Positions 33,142 through 45,689 of a DNA stretch of 64,000 bases are shown piece by piece. The notes below the pieces were generated by a model. That model saw only the letters and a program-made list of their open reading frames with translations. It searched no databases and was not told the origin of the DNA. A program made the translations under genes and the position numbers. The stretch covers positions 90,015,943-90,079,942 of the forward strand of contig CM071936.1 in the NCBI GenBank assembly GCA_016081115.2. The letters run 5' to 3'. Source of the stretch: Rehmannia glutinosa (lineage: Eukaryota; Streptophyta; Magnoliopsida; Lamiales; Orobanchaceae). How positions within the stretch are numbered: the first letter of the stretch is position 1; every line of letters starts with the position of its first letter.

Positions 33142-35073
33142 ATGTGTACTGATTCAAAGAGTAATAAACTCAGCCCTTTTGATTTCAAGATGGATAAAAG
33201 AGGGTTTTTTCATAAAAATTGTTCTAAATTGCTTGAATTGGCGGCCACCGATGATTTGCTTAGCCGGCTTTAAACATGAAATTGAGGAGAAGGGTTGTGA
33301 TATTGATGAAGTGAGCTTTTGGTATGGCAGAAGCTTTGGTTCAAAAAAGATGGGATTTGAAGAGAGAACCCCTATTATGATTGCTTGTTTGTATGGAAGC
33401 ACAGATGTTTTGAACTATATTATTGGAACCGGCAAGGTCGATGTCAACCGAGCGTGCGGATCGGATGGAGCCACGGCTCTCACTGCGCGGCAGCCGGTGG
33501 ATCGTGGTCATCCGTTGAGGTTGTAAAACCCTAATTGATGCCTCCGCTGATAACAATGTCGCCGATGTCGACGGAAAGAAACCAGGCAACCTAATCGCTT
33601 CTTGCATCAAATTTTCGAGCAATTCGAAGAGGAAAATGCTAGAGATGCTGTTGAATGGTATTAGCCTCGAGGCCGGTGATCAGGACGAAAACGAAGGAAG
33701 CAAAACACCTCGTGCGGTAAAAGAAGGGATGGAGAAGAAAGAGTATCCAATCGATATATCCTTGCCGGATATAAACAACGGATTATACGGGACCGATGAG
33801 TTTAGGATGTATAGTTTCAAGGTGAAGCCCTGTTCTAGGGCTTACTCTCATGATTGGACCGAGTGCCCGTTTGTACATCCTGGTGAGAACGCGAGGAGGC
33901 GTGATCCGAGGAAATATCACTACACTTGCGTTCCTTGTCCCGAGTTCAAGAAGGGTAGTTGCGCGAAAGGCGATTCGTGTGAGTATGCTCATGGCGTTTT
34001 CGAGTCGTGGCTACATCCCGCCCAATACCGAACTCGTCTCTGCAAGGACGAGACGGGTTGCTCAAGAAAAGTGTGCTTTTTCGCGCACAAACCCGAAGAG
34101 TTACGTCCGTTGTACGCGTCTACCGGTTCGGCCATGCCTTCTCCAAAGTCCCTTTCGGTTAATTCGTTAGACTTGACGACGACGTTGAGCCCTTTGTCGC
34201 TAGGCTCGTCTTCACCGATATCTCCATCCATTAATTGTTCGTCTCCGATGGGCGGAGGCATGTGGCAGAACAAGGTCAACCTTACGCCGCCCGCCTTGCA
34301 GCTTCCTGGCAGCCGGCTCAAGACGGCTTTGAGTGCGAGAGACGCCGACTTCGATATGGAGTTGCTCGGATTGGACAAAATCCGTTCGCAACAAAGGCAG
34401 CAGTTGCTCGACGAGATGGCTAGTCTATCGCCCCCGCACGCCGAATCGGTGATTTAAAACCTACTAACCTCGACGACGCTTTGGATCTCTCGATCCGTCA
34501 TTAATATCTCAATTTCAGGGTCTCTCGCCTAAGATCAACAACAACAACGCCACAAACTCGCAATTGCAATCTCCTACCGGGCATCAAATTCGACAAAATA
34601 TGAACCAACTCCGAGCGAGCTACCCCTCCAACGTCTCGTCCCCGTACGGCTTCGACTCGTCTGCTGCCGTGGCCGCAGCCGTCATGAACTCGAGATCGGC
34701 TGCATTTGCGAAGCGCAGCCAAAGCTTTATCGACCGTAGTAGCAGCGTTAATTACCGTTCTACCCTCTCCGGTCCCGCCAACTCGCCGAATTTCACGCCG
34801 TCGAAGCTCTCTGAGTGGGGGTCCCCTAATGGGAGGCTAGACTGGGGCTTCAATGGTGAGGAGGTGAACAAGCTTAGGAAATCGGCGTCGTTCGGTTTAC
34901 GAAGCGGTAATAATGCAAATCCGACGGTCATGGCTCCGTCTGGTGTAGGTGAGCCGGATGTATCGTGGGTTAATTCACTGGTGAAAGATGTTCCGGCCGG
35001 TGGTGGTGGTGGTGAGACGTCGCCACATTGGTTTGATCAAATGTATATAGAGAAAGAGCAGATTGTGGCTTAA
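33142..35073 (+). CDS. Ankyrin and tandem CCCH zinc-finger protein (RR-TZF, SZF/C3H29-like)
   Basis: A single coding exon matches the plant RR-TZF group (Arabidopsis C3H29/C3H47/SZF type), RNA-binding regulators of mRNA decay in salt, ABA and wound responses that shuttle between nucleus and cytoplasmic granules. It starts with MCTDSKSNK, then LLELAATDDL. The ankyrin region includes GSKKMGFEERTP and LNYIIGTGKVDVNR. Next come the arginine-rich stretch HPGENARRRDPRKY and two zinc fingers: C-x7-C-x5-C-x3-H (CPEFKKGSC...YAH) and C-x5-C-x4-C-x3-H (CKDETGC...FFAH). The tail has MNSRSAAFAKRS, SWVNSLVK and a final EQIVA. Five single-base frame changes interrupt it: one extra base near 33263-33268, and single missing bases near 33479-33482, 33525-33528, 34431-34435 and 34480-34482. 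The family sequence resumes directly after each. Corrected, it would encode about 644 residues, a normal length. Confidence 0.85.
33936..34092 (+). other. Tandem CCCH zinc-finger coding segment
   Basis: Two zinc-binding modules, C-x7-C-x5-C-x3-H and C-x5-C-x4-C-x3-H, are separated by GVFESWLHPAQYRTRL. All eight ligand residues are intact, and this stretch lies inside one uninterrupted frame (33636-34457). It is the RNA-binding core. Confidence 0.88.
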
Positions 35074-36200
35074 GCAAGATGATCTTTTTAGGTTGATATT
35101 CTTTCAATTCTTATTGATAACATTTTATGTTTAGTTTTAGTTTATTGAAGAATGACAGTTACTTTAAAGAATGACTGATCACAATGTTGCTTCAAAAGCT
35201 AGAAAGATCAGAGACTGAAGAAAGAATTTTTTTTATTTATTTTTCTTAATTTATTTTTCGTATGGGAATAGTTTTTATGTAATTTTTCATATTCAAGAGA
35301 GTATTGAATTAAATGAATGAATGAATTTCTGCATTTTGCATTAAGTGCTATTATTAAATGTGTGCAGTGGTGGTTTGAATTTTGTTCCCTCTGGTTGTAT
35401 TGTACCATTGAATTGTGGAATATTTCTGTACCACACAATTGATTGCTGTCAGTTCTGATGAAAAATCTTCATTTGCTATATTATGGGACTTTCTTTTTAC
35501 ACCTTGTTTGGATTCTAGGATTTTTTTTAAGGGGAAAAGTAGAAGAAATTAAGGATAAAAGAATTATATCACATCATCTTTTCTATTCAAACAGATTAGG
35601 TATATTTTTAAAATATTTTTTAATGTTATTGAGTACCATGAATAAGCGTGTATAAAATCTCATTATATACCCTATAGAAGGCTGGCACATTGTATTTTTT
35701 TTAATATTTCTTTACTAAAATCCCTGTCCAAATATAATCAATTTGAACCTTCTTGAGATCCTCTTAGATTCGGTCCCTAGATAACGAGGTTTTCATAAAC
35801 CCGCGATTGAATATGCTTTCATTTTGAAAATTTTTATTTTGGTATAAAATAGTGGTGAAAAAAGTTTTGGGGAAAAAAATTGAATTTTGAGAGTGTGATT
35901 GGATGTGAGATGAAAAAGTAATGATGGAAGTTGATTTGATTTAAAAATAGTAAAATAATAATTGAATGTGATTGGTAGTTAGAAATGTGTGAGTAGATGA
36001 ATAGCGAAATTTGTGGGAGAATGTGTAATAATGATTAGTTTTTTGTGGAAAAGTGTGTAGATGTGATTGATAAGAGAAAAAATAGAAAAAATGAGAGAAT
36101 AATATATTTTCTGAAAATTTTCATAAATAATCGCATATTTGGTCAAAAAAAATTCTCCAGCAAAACAAAAATAGATTCTCATTGACATCCAATCGCGACC
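35074..36200. other. 3' region of the CCCH gene and spacer
   Basis: The 3' UTR probably lies in the first 300-400 bases after the stop codon (AT-rich, with AGTTTATTGAAG and ATTAAATGAATGAATG phrases). Beyond this is AT-rich spacer with one loosely repeated block (35860-36190, with GTGATTGGATGTGAG on one side and GACATCCAATCGCG on the other), perhaps an eroded inverted-repeat element. No second gene is seen. Confidence 0.4.
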
Positions 36201-36203
36201 TAA

Positions 36204-36818
36204 TGTTCTATTTGGATGAGAGGATTTGGATTTGGAGAAAGGATTTGGGGGAAGGATTTCAAATGACTTTATCTAAGGTGAATTTGAAATCCTCCAAAAC
36301 GACTCCAAAAAATAATTTTCTTAATTGAAATCCATTATAAAATAATTTCAACCAAACAACATCAATAGAATTGTTATTATGGATTTGAAATCCTTATAGC
36401 ATCACCATTGGATGTTCTTGATGGTGTTATTAACATATTAATTTTGTTACAACCAATGGGGTGTTCTTGGAGGAACGTTCCTCCCATTTGTTACAAATTT
36501 GTAACAAGAAAGAACAAAGATGACATAAAAAACAAATCAACCATCAACCCATCCGTAAGCTGCAACAAAGGAAACTGATTAGCGCGTCCAATACACATCA
36601 CAATACTTGAGTGAAAAAAGCTAAATTGGTTGGCCTATGGCTTTAGCAAATGTCATCTTTTTTACTTGGCCATTTTTTTTTTTGGATGTAGTGTTATTTG
36701 GATGAGAAAATGTGTTATTAAAATGAGGGATGTGGAAGTGGAGCCCAAAATAACATGCCGGAGGAACATCTCCATTGGAAATGCCCTTATCTCTAAATTC
36801 TTCAATCCAAATGAAGCC
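36204..36818. mobile_element. PIF/Harbinger-like MITE (TAA target)
   Basis: It is flanked by TAA on both sides (36201-36203 and 36819-36821). The ends TGTTCTATTTGGATGAG and (complement) GGCTTCATTTGGATTGAAG pair as short inverted repeats. A second inverted pair inside (about 36400 CATCACCATTGGATG and about 36765 CATCTCCATTGG) suggests another small element nested in it. No coding capacity. Confidence 0.5.
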
Positions 36819-37329
36819 TAAGATAATTTAACCAATATAATTTTATATTATAAAAGTCATTTTATTATGCATTCAGTCCATCCAGGAGTTCCATGGAAAA
36901 AGAGTTTTGCAAACATGAACTTATAAGGACTTAGTTGATTATTTGTCTTCTTCATTCTCTTTTTTCTGCAATTTAAATTATTTTTTCCTTCAACTAACAA
37001 CTTAAATTGTGCGGTCTTTTCGCTTTAATCTCCTACCAACAAGAAAATTGGTATATTTTAGGATTATTCGTCATATGACTCGAAATATTCTGAAAATGTT
37101 CCTAGGTTGGCTGACAGGGGGTTGCAAAGAAAAACTCATATAATTTAGGCTGTTAGTTGAAAAAAAAAAAAAGTTGGAAAGCCTAAAAAAAGCGATTGCA
37201 AATTTTTGTTTTTCCCAAGTATACTAATCAAGATTTTTTCATAATTGAATGGCCATTGTGACTCTTTTGGGATTTGGCCGACATGGTAAAAAGCATGAAG
37301 AATCTGAGGTTTAGGTAGGCAAAAATTAA

Positions 37330-37912
37330 GGCTTTGTTTGTTTATGTTTCCAATGGTCTCTTTCCAGTTTCCAATTATACATAAAAGTGGAATCATGTTT
37401 GTTCATAAAATTTTCAATGGAAATCATTATTTTCATTTTCTATTTTTCACATAAAATAACATCTCAAACCTATAATTTCTATTCTCAAACCTATATACTA
37501 CCCTACATCACTCATCATTACTTATCAATCACTATTCTCATATTTTAACCCAATTATATATGTGGGACCCACCATTATCAACTTTATCTACTTAAAATAT
37601 TACTATTTTTAAATTATAACTATCTAATGGCACCCACTAACTTAATCTTACAAATATAATATTATATATTCAAATTAAAATATTGAAGTAGACCCCACCA
37701 CTACCAACTTTTCAATTATTATATACATAAAATAATATTTCAAAACTACTCAAACCAAACACAATCTCATTTCCAACCCTACATAAAACACATTTCAATT
37801 CATTCATCCAAACACAATCCCAATTTCCACACGAAAACCAATAAATTCTCAAAATTCTATTTTCAACTCCATAAACTGGAAATGGACCATGGAAACATAA
37901 ACAAACAGGCCC
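37330..37912. mobile_element. PIF/Harbinger (Tourist-like) MITE
   Basis: This 583-bp element has a TAA target duplication (37327-37329 and 37913-37915). Its inverted repeats read GGCTTTGTTTGTTTATGTTT at the left and, on the opposite strand, GGGCCTGTTTGTTTATGTTT at the right; pairing extends through CCATTTCCAGTTT. The 3-bp TWA duplication and GGGCCTGTTTG-type ends are the Harbinger signature. No coding capacity. Confidence 0.8.
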
Positions 37913-38239
37913 TAAGAAAGCCAAAAGTGTCAAAATGTTGAAGCACACCGTGTGCTTGTGGTAGTCACTATTTATACCAAAATAGACCTACAAACTACAA
38001 AGTACTGTTAATAATCCCACTAAATAATTCATGATATATAGGTGATCACCACTTTGGTTTTTGTGGAGGTAAAAGGTATTTCTATTGAGAAAAAGCTGAT
38101 AAAAGCATCCCAAATATGATAAGGACAAACCTACTTTCCTAAACTGCTTTTTGATAATCAACTTATTACACCAATAAACAGTTTATTTATTTAGTTTCCT
38201 TTTTTTTTTTCTTTGGATGCATGCTTATAATTTAGAATT

Positions 38240-38505
38240 ATTTGAGCACTGTTACAACTAATAGCTGTAATAATGGACTTTTAGCAACATTGTTAAAATA
38301 TGTACTCACGGACAAATAACATTTTGTCTTTCACAAGTGTAATAGTTGGAAATTTTGGCTATAAACATGTGAAGAAATGCAATGAAGAAATGCACCGAAA
38401 ATTTCTCATCACTCTTATGCTTTACATATTGTTCTAATTCTCATATTTCTCAATATATATTTGTAGTATCATCATAAAAAATATAAATTATCTATAACAC
38501 GTTAT
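38240..38505 (+). mobile_element. Putative 5' LTR and primer-binding region of a Copia element
   Basis: The region ends with TATAACACGTTATCAGTACGAG, similar to the LTR/primer-binding junction of some plant Copia elements. It precedes, in the right orientation, the Copia coding remnant that starts near 38900. The left boundary is a guess (near TGTAATAATGGAC) and no matching 3' LTR was found. Confidence 0.4.
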
Positions 38506-38879
38506 CAGTACGAGTCTTCAAATTTTTTGGTTTTATAGGGGAACACCGAGAAGAATGACTAATGTCTACTTGGCACTGTAACAACGCACTCAATATTAAT
38601 GAATAAAGTATATTTCTCATATGTGAAATTATGCAAGGCACAAGTTACAATTATATTTGATCCCGTTGAATTATTGATGGCTCCAGGAATACAATAGTGG
38701 TGTTACGTAATGGTACAATTCTGCAGATTGAAAATACATTATTATCTAGTAGATGAAAAAAAAATCTACTAAGTTTTAAGGATGTGTGTGATAGTGACTA
38801 TCATCTGGAGACACTAAATGAAAATAATATAGAGTGTCTATGTATCATATCCTATAAAGTGTGCAAAAATAATGTCCAT

Positions 38880-40960
38880 TAGAAATTTGAAGCAAGATTG
38901 TATTATGTCCCAATTAAAGCTTTTGAATTATACACATGCTTTGAAAGCTTGTGAATCCTAATATATATTTGGATTTTGGCATGATCACCTAGGACATCCA
39001 GGAACTACTAATGGACATCTATTAAAAGGCATAAAAATACTGATATCCAAAGATTATTTATGTGAATCATGTTTAGGGATGATAATGGGCCGGGTCAAAA
39101 CACGACTCGGCATTAAAACCGACCCATTCGGGACGGTTTAAACCCGATCAAATAGGTTCCAGGATGGGTCGCGGACCCAGTCAAAGAAAACTCGTCGGGG
39201 CAATGTAACGGGCCCTTATGGATCCGCCCCAGATATAATAAGTTAGTCAAATTTTTTTTTGAGTCATGCAGACATAAGGGCCTTTGTGAGTCTAATTATA
39301 TGTTTGCAGAATATTCCGCAGAACTAAAAAAAATGAATAATTAATCAATTTTAAGGGGCGCCACTATTTATTCTGGCCTTGAATGATTATATTGAGAAAT
39401 TAATTATAAAAATTTTAATATTAGAAATTACAATAAGAGTCCAGAATATAGAATGAATTAAAAAAGCAGAGGAATGCAATCAGCGCTGTTAGAAAACTGG
39501 CAGCAGACTGAGTTAAATTTCAATGCGGGTCCGGTGGGTCCAACCCGCCGGGTTGCGGGGCGAGGCGGGGCGGGTTCTGGGTCTATGTTTTCCTTCATGG
39601 GGCAGGTCCCGGGTTTGCCCAAACTCATCACAGACCCGCCCTGTTGCCATCCCTAATCGTGTTCACAAGGAAAACTCATTATTAGACATTCAATGGAAAA
39701 GGTCACCATCATTTTTGCAACATATTCATGGTAATATTTGTGGACCAATACATCCTGTAAATGGACCATTCAGATATTTTATGGTCTTGGATCGTATAGA
39801 TGGTCACACGTATGCTTATTATCTATCAGAAATGTTACATTTTCTATATTATTAGCACAAATTATTAAACTTCGAGCACATTTTCCTGATCATCCCATTA
39901 AGAATATAAGAATGGATAATTTGGGAGAATTAACATCAAAAAGTTTTGATGAATATTGTGTAGCACTGGAAATCAATGTTGAACACTCAATAGCACATGT
40001 TCATACTCAGAATTGGTTGACAAACTCCCTGATCAAACGAGTTCAGGTTATTGCTCGTACATTATTAATGAGATCAAAGTTCACTATTGTGGCATGGGGT
40101 CATGCAGTATTGCATGCATTGGCACTTATCAGATTACGCCCCACTGCTTATCATATGACTGAATGCAATTAACTCTCGGTTTTGAGCCGAATATTTCACA
40201 CCTATGCACTTTTGGGTATGTTGTCCAAGTGTCAATCCACCTCCTTAGAGGACAAAAATGGGTCCACAATTTAGATTTGGTGTATACGTTGGATTTGATT
40301 CTCCATCAATCATTCGATATTTGGAACTAATGATGGGAGATTTATTTACCGCTTGTTTTGTGGATTGTCATTTTGATGAAACAACTTTTCCATCAATAGG
40401 AAAGGATAAAGTTGTGTTAAAAAATGACAAACAAAAGTTAGTTGAGAATCTCTCCTAGAATGAACAAAGTTTATCTCATTTAGACCCATGTACCACTAAA
40501 TATGAAAGTGAAGTGAATAAAATCATTCATTTACAGAATATTGTTAATAGACTTCCTGATGCATTTGATGATGCTAGCAAATCACGAAGTCTCATATTCC
40601 GGCTGCAAATATTCTAGCTATGATTATTGTTCCTGATCAATATAAGAAAATGAATGATGATGTTCCATGACAAAAACGTGGTTGACCTATTGGCTCAAAG
40701 GATACTGTTCCTTGAAAAAGAAAAGGGAGAATTGATATTAATAAGCATGCTTCAGATGAATCTATACAGCCTAATATCTCATAAAATATTCAAATAAAAA
40801 ATTTATGATAGCACTGAGAACCCCTTTGAGCTATTGTAATGAGATATGAGATCGAAATAAAATAATTATTGATGATAATTTTGCATTTTCAATTGCTGAA
40901 GAAATCATTAATTATGATTACGATAGCGAACCAAAGAGGCATACATTGTAATGATAGCAC
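38880..40960 (+). pseudogene. Copia retrotransposon pol remnant (integrase region)
   Basis: Broken frames give the GAG-pre-integrase and integrase part of a Copia polyprotein. The zinc-binding block FWHDHLGHPGTT...YLCESC lies at about 38970-39073. After an inserted hAT MITE it continues with HGNICGPIHP and a frame change, then IKNIRMDNLGELTS, VEHSIAHVHTQN, and the C-terminal integrase block GVYVGFDSPSIIRYLE and CHFDETTFPS at about 40258-40450. The first catalytic aspartate (usually GDICGP) is asparagine here. No reverse transcriptase or RNase H follows, so the element is a dead, 3'-truncated copy. Confidence 0.8.
39074..39655. mobile_element. hAT-type MITE nested in the Copia remnant
   Basis: This 582-bp element begins TAGGGATGATAATGGGCCGG and ends TTGCCATCCCTA. 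Its 8-bp flanks are ATCATGTT (39066-39073) and ATCGTGTT (39656-39663), with one mismatch. The GC-rich subterminal parts carry GGGTCCGG/ACCCGCC phrases. Removing it rejoins the zinc-binding CESC motif of the Copia integrase to the downstream frame, which confirms the insertion. Confidence 0.85.
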
Positions 40961-41106
40961 CGAAAATCACTTGAGCTATTGTAATGATTTTTGGATTTAC
41001 ATGTGGGGTGTGCGTTTATATCTTGCAAAATCATACTGCCAAACGTCTTTACCTTAACTTGCAAAATTGGAGAGAATGAAATTATATAAGAGTTTTAGCT
41101 CAAGAC
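40961..41106 (+). other. Copia-related remnant between element copies
   Basis: Short stretch in which phrases from the Copia tail recur (GATAGCACCGAAAATCACTTG resembles GATAGCACTGAGAACCCCTTT near 40808), suggesting a small local duplication. No coding region. Confidence 0.35.
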
Positions 41107-41114
41107 ATTGTAGG

Positions 41115-41777
41115 CAGGGGCGGAACTACCCTTTGCTTCAGGGGCCTTGCCCCCCCCCCAAACTTTTCATTTTTTATACTTATACCCCCCAAAGTTTTCA
41201 TTTTGTACACTTAAATATGTGTGTATATATATGTATCAATATATGTATATGTAGTATTTTAGTGTTATTTTTGTCTCCAACCTAAATTATTGATCAATAA
41301 CATTTATTGTAAATCAACAAGCCCATGATTATTACCTTTAAGATTGAATAAACTATTGTGTGGATCTTGATATTTATATCATACTATTTAAAATTATGGA
41401 GTATACATCTTGATTAGAATTTAGTTATGTATTTTGAAATATTTAATTTAACTACTAGTATTGATGCCATTTTTTGATATAATGATAATATATTTAAATA
41501 TAATTATCACATATATATATATATATATTAATATGGTTGATAATTCATTCTTCAACTGCTAGTGCTCGAGTATTTATACCCAACAATTGTGATATTAATA
41601 CTATTGGTATTCATCTCAAACCCTATTAAGATATCATATATATTACTCGTACCCCAAACCTGGAAAAAGTTACTCGTACCATCATATTAGGATCCGAACA
41701 TGTGTGAGTACTCGTATCTACCGATCCTGTCACCCCAAGTTGGCCCCCCTTAGTCGTAAATCCTGGGTCCGCCCCTG
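41115..41777. mobile_element. hAT-type MITE (CAGGGGCGGA termini)
   Basis: This 663-bp element starts CAGGGGCGGAACTACCC and ends GGGTCCGCCCCTG. It is flanked by a perfect 8-bp duplication ATTGTAGG (41107-41114 and 41778-41785). The interior is AT-rich without coding capacity. The termini belong to a different hAT subgroup from the TAGGG-type elements in this window. Confidence 0.88.
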
Positions 41778-41785
41778 ATTGTAGG

Positions 41786-42657
41786 AGAAGGTTTGCAATA
41801 TCATAAGTCCAATGGCACTAATATTGAAGGAAAATATCAATCAGCGATATTCACATGTTAAGAAACAAAAATTAATCTTGTCAAAAAAAAAATTATCCGA
41901 TGTATTCGAAGGGACAAAAAAGTTTAATTTGCTCAAAGAAACAAAAATTAAATATATACAATTGGTAATACTAAATAAGATTATAAATCCAAATAGATAT
42001 TCATATTTAAAACAACACCTAAATCCCACATCTCTTGGTTGATAGCTTTAAGATTTTAATACATTCTTTCCCAAAAATACAACAGGATCCGCTATTCCCA
42101 CAGTTATTATTTATTCAATTTATATTATTCGCCTTACATTAAAGAAATAAAATTTATAACACTAGAATTTATTAATATAACAATTTTACATAATATGACT
42201 ACTACAATACTAATTATCACATACTAAAATACAAATAAATATTATTTTAATTATGTAGAAATATCAAAAACCTTCCCCAGAATTTTCTTAGGTGTGTGTT
42301 TTTGACTTGGTAATCGGTTTGGGTTGGAGTTGGGGAGGAAAGACATTATTGCTGTCTCACCACATCACAATTCACAACATCACAACCAATGGAAAATTTC
42401 GAAAATTTTGAAAAATTTCAACGTGTGGGTCCCATTCTAGAATCCCTATCTATCTTTAAATTATTATTTGATTTTTATTGCACAGCCGCCCTATGAAACT
42501 TTATTCTCACCACCACCACCACACAAACATACAAAGCATGGATCCTCCATTATCCTCCAACTTTTCTTTCAAACAATCATCTCCCTCTATTATTGGATGA
42601 AAATCACTATATATATATACAAATATATTTTGTGCATTTTCACATTTTCTCTGTTCA
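41786..42657. other. Retroelement remnant and promoter-like stretch
   Basis: The first part is AT-rich and may continue the Copia remnant. From about 42430 to 42657 the sequence has a C-rich leader look (CTCACCACCACCACC), a TATA-like ACTATATATATATAC at about 42606-42620 and TTCTCTGTTCAAC. It resembles a core promoter, but the hAT MITE at 42666 follows and no coding region is attached. Confidence 0.3.
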
Positions 42658-42665
42658 ACTATACG

Positions 42666-43028
42666 TAGGTTTGAAAATCAAACCTAGCTACTCGATTTGA
42701 AATTGTTAGTAAAAAATTCGTTAGAATTCGATTTGACAAATATATCAAACAAACTTAAACATACTTTTATATAAGATAATATTTGAAGCTTGACTCGAAC
42801 TCGGACTTGATAAGTAAAATTCACTAGAAAAAGTGTAAAAATATCGAGCTACTTGAGCGCAACTCGTGTTCGGCTCAATTAAAGCTCGTTCAATCTCAAA
42901 TCGATTAGTTATCAAACAAGCTCAAACATAATATTTAAAGCTCGATAACATTATATTTCAAACATGTTTGAACAATAATATGTTCGGTTCGGCTCGGCTC
43001 GGCTCGACTTGACTCATTTACATCCCTA
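42666..43028. mobile_element. hAT-like MITE with GCTCGG-rich end
   Basis: This 363-bp element has ends TAGGTTTGAAAATC and (complement) TAGGGATGTAAATG, with 8-bp flanks ACTATACG (42658-42665) and ACTATAGG (43029-43036). The interior repeats GGCTCGGCTC and CTTGAGC-like phrases. No coding capacity. Confidence 0.7.
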
Positions 43029-43540
43029 ACTATAGGGATTTAGAAGTTAGAAACTGTTATTTTACTAATTTACACGAGTGTTTTTTTTTTCCCTTTTTTT
43101 TACTTTTTTTTTCTTTTTGAAAGTGTGTTTTAATTTTATTTTTTAAAGAGGTATTATACTATCTGGTCCAAAAACACTGCTAACTCATCTGGATATTATA
43201 TTATCTTTTGGTCGCTGGTAATAAAATTAAACGAAAGCTTACTTTGGCAATTGGGCTTATCTGATAAGTATAAATTTGGGCTCATAAGATTCAACCCAAT
43301 ACTTACTGAGGCTATTAGAATACATGCGAGTATTCTTCATGAGGGGCTGGTGGAGGCAAACAAAATTTGGGCCTAAATCGAGACATTATGAGAATACATT
43401 CCTTAGAAATCTATTCTGCGAAGTCCATTTTGTCCAAATAATTAATGGGCCTGTGAATAATAAAAGGGTGTTTGAGTCTGCAATTGTTCTTATCTTATTT
43501 TATTATTTTCTTGTTTGTAGACCAGCACTACATGAAAAGG

Positions 43541-43660
43541 GAAAAATGCAAAAATGGTCATGTAACTTTACCTAGTTGGCAATTTTGGTCATATCCGATT
43601 TGAGTTGCAAATCTAGTCCTATAACTTTAAAATTGTCGCAATTTTGGTCTTCAATTGACC
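43541..43660. repeat. Left half of a MITE-like repeat split by the CACTA element
   Basis: Phrases GCAAAAATGGTCATGTAACT and AATCTAGTCCTATAACTTTA match the style of the MITE at 2908-3324. The right half lies at 48808-49040, so the CACTA element inserted into an older repeat of this family. Confidence 0.6.
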
Positions 43661-43674
43661 CACTACAAGAAAAC

Positions 43675-44110
43675 AATCAAATTCCAACGAAATAAAAAAC
43701 TATTGGAATTTTAGAAATTTCAATGAAAATTCCAACACCACAACAAATCGCTGGAAAATTCCAACAATGATTCCAACGATATACAAAACCATTGGAATAA
43801 ACTATTGGAATGTCCGTTGGTATTAAAATTCCAACACCAAAATAAATCGTTGGAAAATTCCAATAGCAATTCCAATGGTAAACAAAATAGTTGGAATAAA
43901 CAATTGGAAATACTATTGGAATTATACAATTTCAATGGAGATTCCAATGCTACAGCATACGTTGGAAAATTTTCAACATAAATTCCAACAATAGACAAGA
44001 CTATTGGAATAAATGGTTGGAATTTTCGTTGGAATGTTAAATTCCAATATCACAATAAATCATTGGAAAATTTAACAAGACTAATTCAAATAATAAACAA
44101 AATTGTTGGA
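43675..44110. repeat. CACTA left subterminal repeat array
   Basis: Dense, irregular copies of ATTCCAACxxT and TTGGAATxx in both orientations, directly inside the left terminal inverted repeat. Such arrays are where the En/Spm binding protein acts in studied elements. Confidence 0.8.
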
Positions 44111-44112
44111 AT

Positions 44113-44305
44113 AAATAGGGTTGTGCACATTTCGGTTAACCAACCAAACCGAACCAAAATCAAAAAAATCGGTTCGAACCGAAACCGAGCCGAAAATTTT
44201 GGTTCAGTTTTACTTTTTATAATTTCAGTTATTCGATTCGGTTTTCCTCTAAAATTTTGGTTAATCGAACCGAATAATCGAAATATATATATATTTTTTA
44301 ACTAA
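44113..44305. repeat. GGTTCGAACCGA-rich repeat fragment inside the CACTA element
   Basis: Starts TAGGGTTGTGCACATTTCGG and continues with CCAAACCGAACC and GGTTCGAACCGAAACCG phrases. It looks like the left end of another hAT-like MITE; no matching right end was found. Confidence 0.45.
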
Positions 44306-45277
44306 AATAGATTCAATAGCAACTACTTCAATAGCAAGTTAGAAAACAACAACTTTAGGTAAAAAAACTAAAGCCCTTTTTTCTAGATTTATAAACACAT
44401 TGACAGACAAAAAACAGACTGAGAAAGAATTTCTATTTTGCAAACTAAAGCCCTTTTTGCAAACTTTTGCTTCTATTTTGCAAAGAATTTCTGAAGTAGG
44501 TTTTTTCACATACCGTTTATTCCAACATTTTTTTATAAAATATATTATTGCAGAAAATTCCCAAAATGAAACTGTGATTCATTTTCTGAAACTCGTTTCT
44601 CATTTCGGTCACACCACCCATTGCCGCCCGATTCCGCCCATCGCCGCCCTCACTCCGCCCCTATCAGCTCGAGTTTTTCATCGCCCCACTCGCACCATCA
44701 TATTATCGGTTGGTACTCCAGTTTTTCATAATATTTCTTGGTACTCCAGTTTTTCTTTCACTCCTAGATGATATGTTATTTTATCGGAGTTATATCTTAC
44801 GATGTGAGATCTCTAGGATTCTACCATTTGAAACTTAATTAAACGGTGAAACATTTGGAATCTTATCATTTGTTCTGGAATTTCGGTCTTTACAAACTCT
44901 GGAAGGCCTTAATGCTTCAGGTAGATTAGGGCCCTAAATTCTGAAGACATTTATGTTTAGGGTCAAAATTTGATGTTGAGTATTGTATTCTATTAGCATT
45001 TAATGTTTAGGCACATAAATGACGGATGAGCACTTATGAGATAGATGCAGTAGGTAGTGAAATAAGTGGTATACATATATTTTGTGTATTTATCTTTTTA
45101 AGTCAAAGACAAAAATTGTGTTGTATTTGATGGCCAAATATGATATATGACTAATTGATGTGTTTGCACTACTATTATACTAGCTGATGAGGTCTTCATG
45201 TTGTGTTTTCATTCTACAAATTACCCTATTGTACTAGTTTTGCCTTTCTGTTTCCTGAATCTGGATGTATCTTGCAG

Positions 45278-45358
45278 TCCTTTGCTTTGAGTGCTTGTAC
45301 TACTTTGGTTTCTGTGGAGCCAAAATTGATTATTGAAATGAGGAACCTTGTTCTGAAG
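45278..45358 (+). pseudogene. Captured host exon 1 in CACTA (HEAT-repeat-like)
   Basis: An 81-nt in-frame exon sits between an acceptor TGTATCTTGCAG and a donor AAG|GTGAAA. It encodes SFALSACTTLVSVEPK followed by LIIEMRNLVLK. The wording resembles an internal exon of the plant HEAT-repeat SGR6/MROH1-like proteins; I recall this from family knowledge and cannot verify it. No adjoining exon of that gene is obvious nearby, as expected for a captured fragment. Confidence 0.45.
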
Positions 45359-45689
45359 GTGAAAGATGTGACTCATTATAGTTATTACTATGTATAAGGG
45401 CTTCCTTGGTATCATAGATGTTTATTTGTCGGGACAGAAGTCAATAGAGGGATAAGTATCTGTGTTTAATGAATTTTAGTTTCATAACTTCATCTTTCTC
45501 ATGGATTATCTTGAATATGCTTGCAATTTTCTAAATATTTATATTATTATTGTCATGAAGCATGTCTTATTCAATGTAAAGTTGGTAATTACTCTGTGCT
45601 GACCAGTCTCTATATTTTCTCTCTCCCTCAGTCCGGCCCTCTCCCCTCTCTCTATCTCTCTCACTTGCTAATGATGGTGTAAAGGGTGG

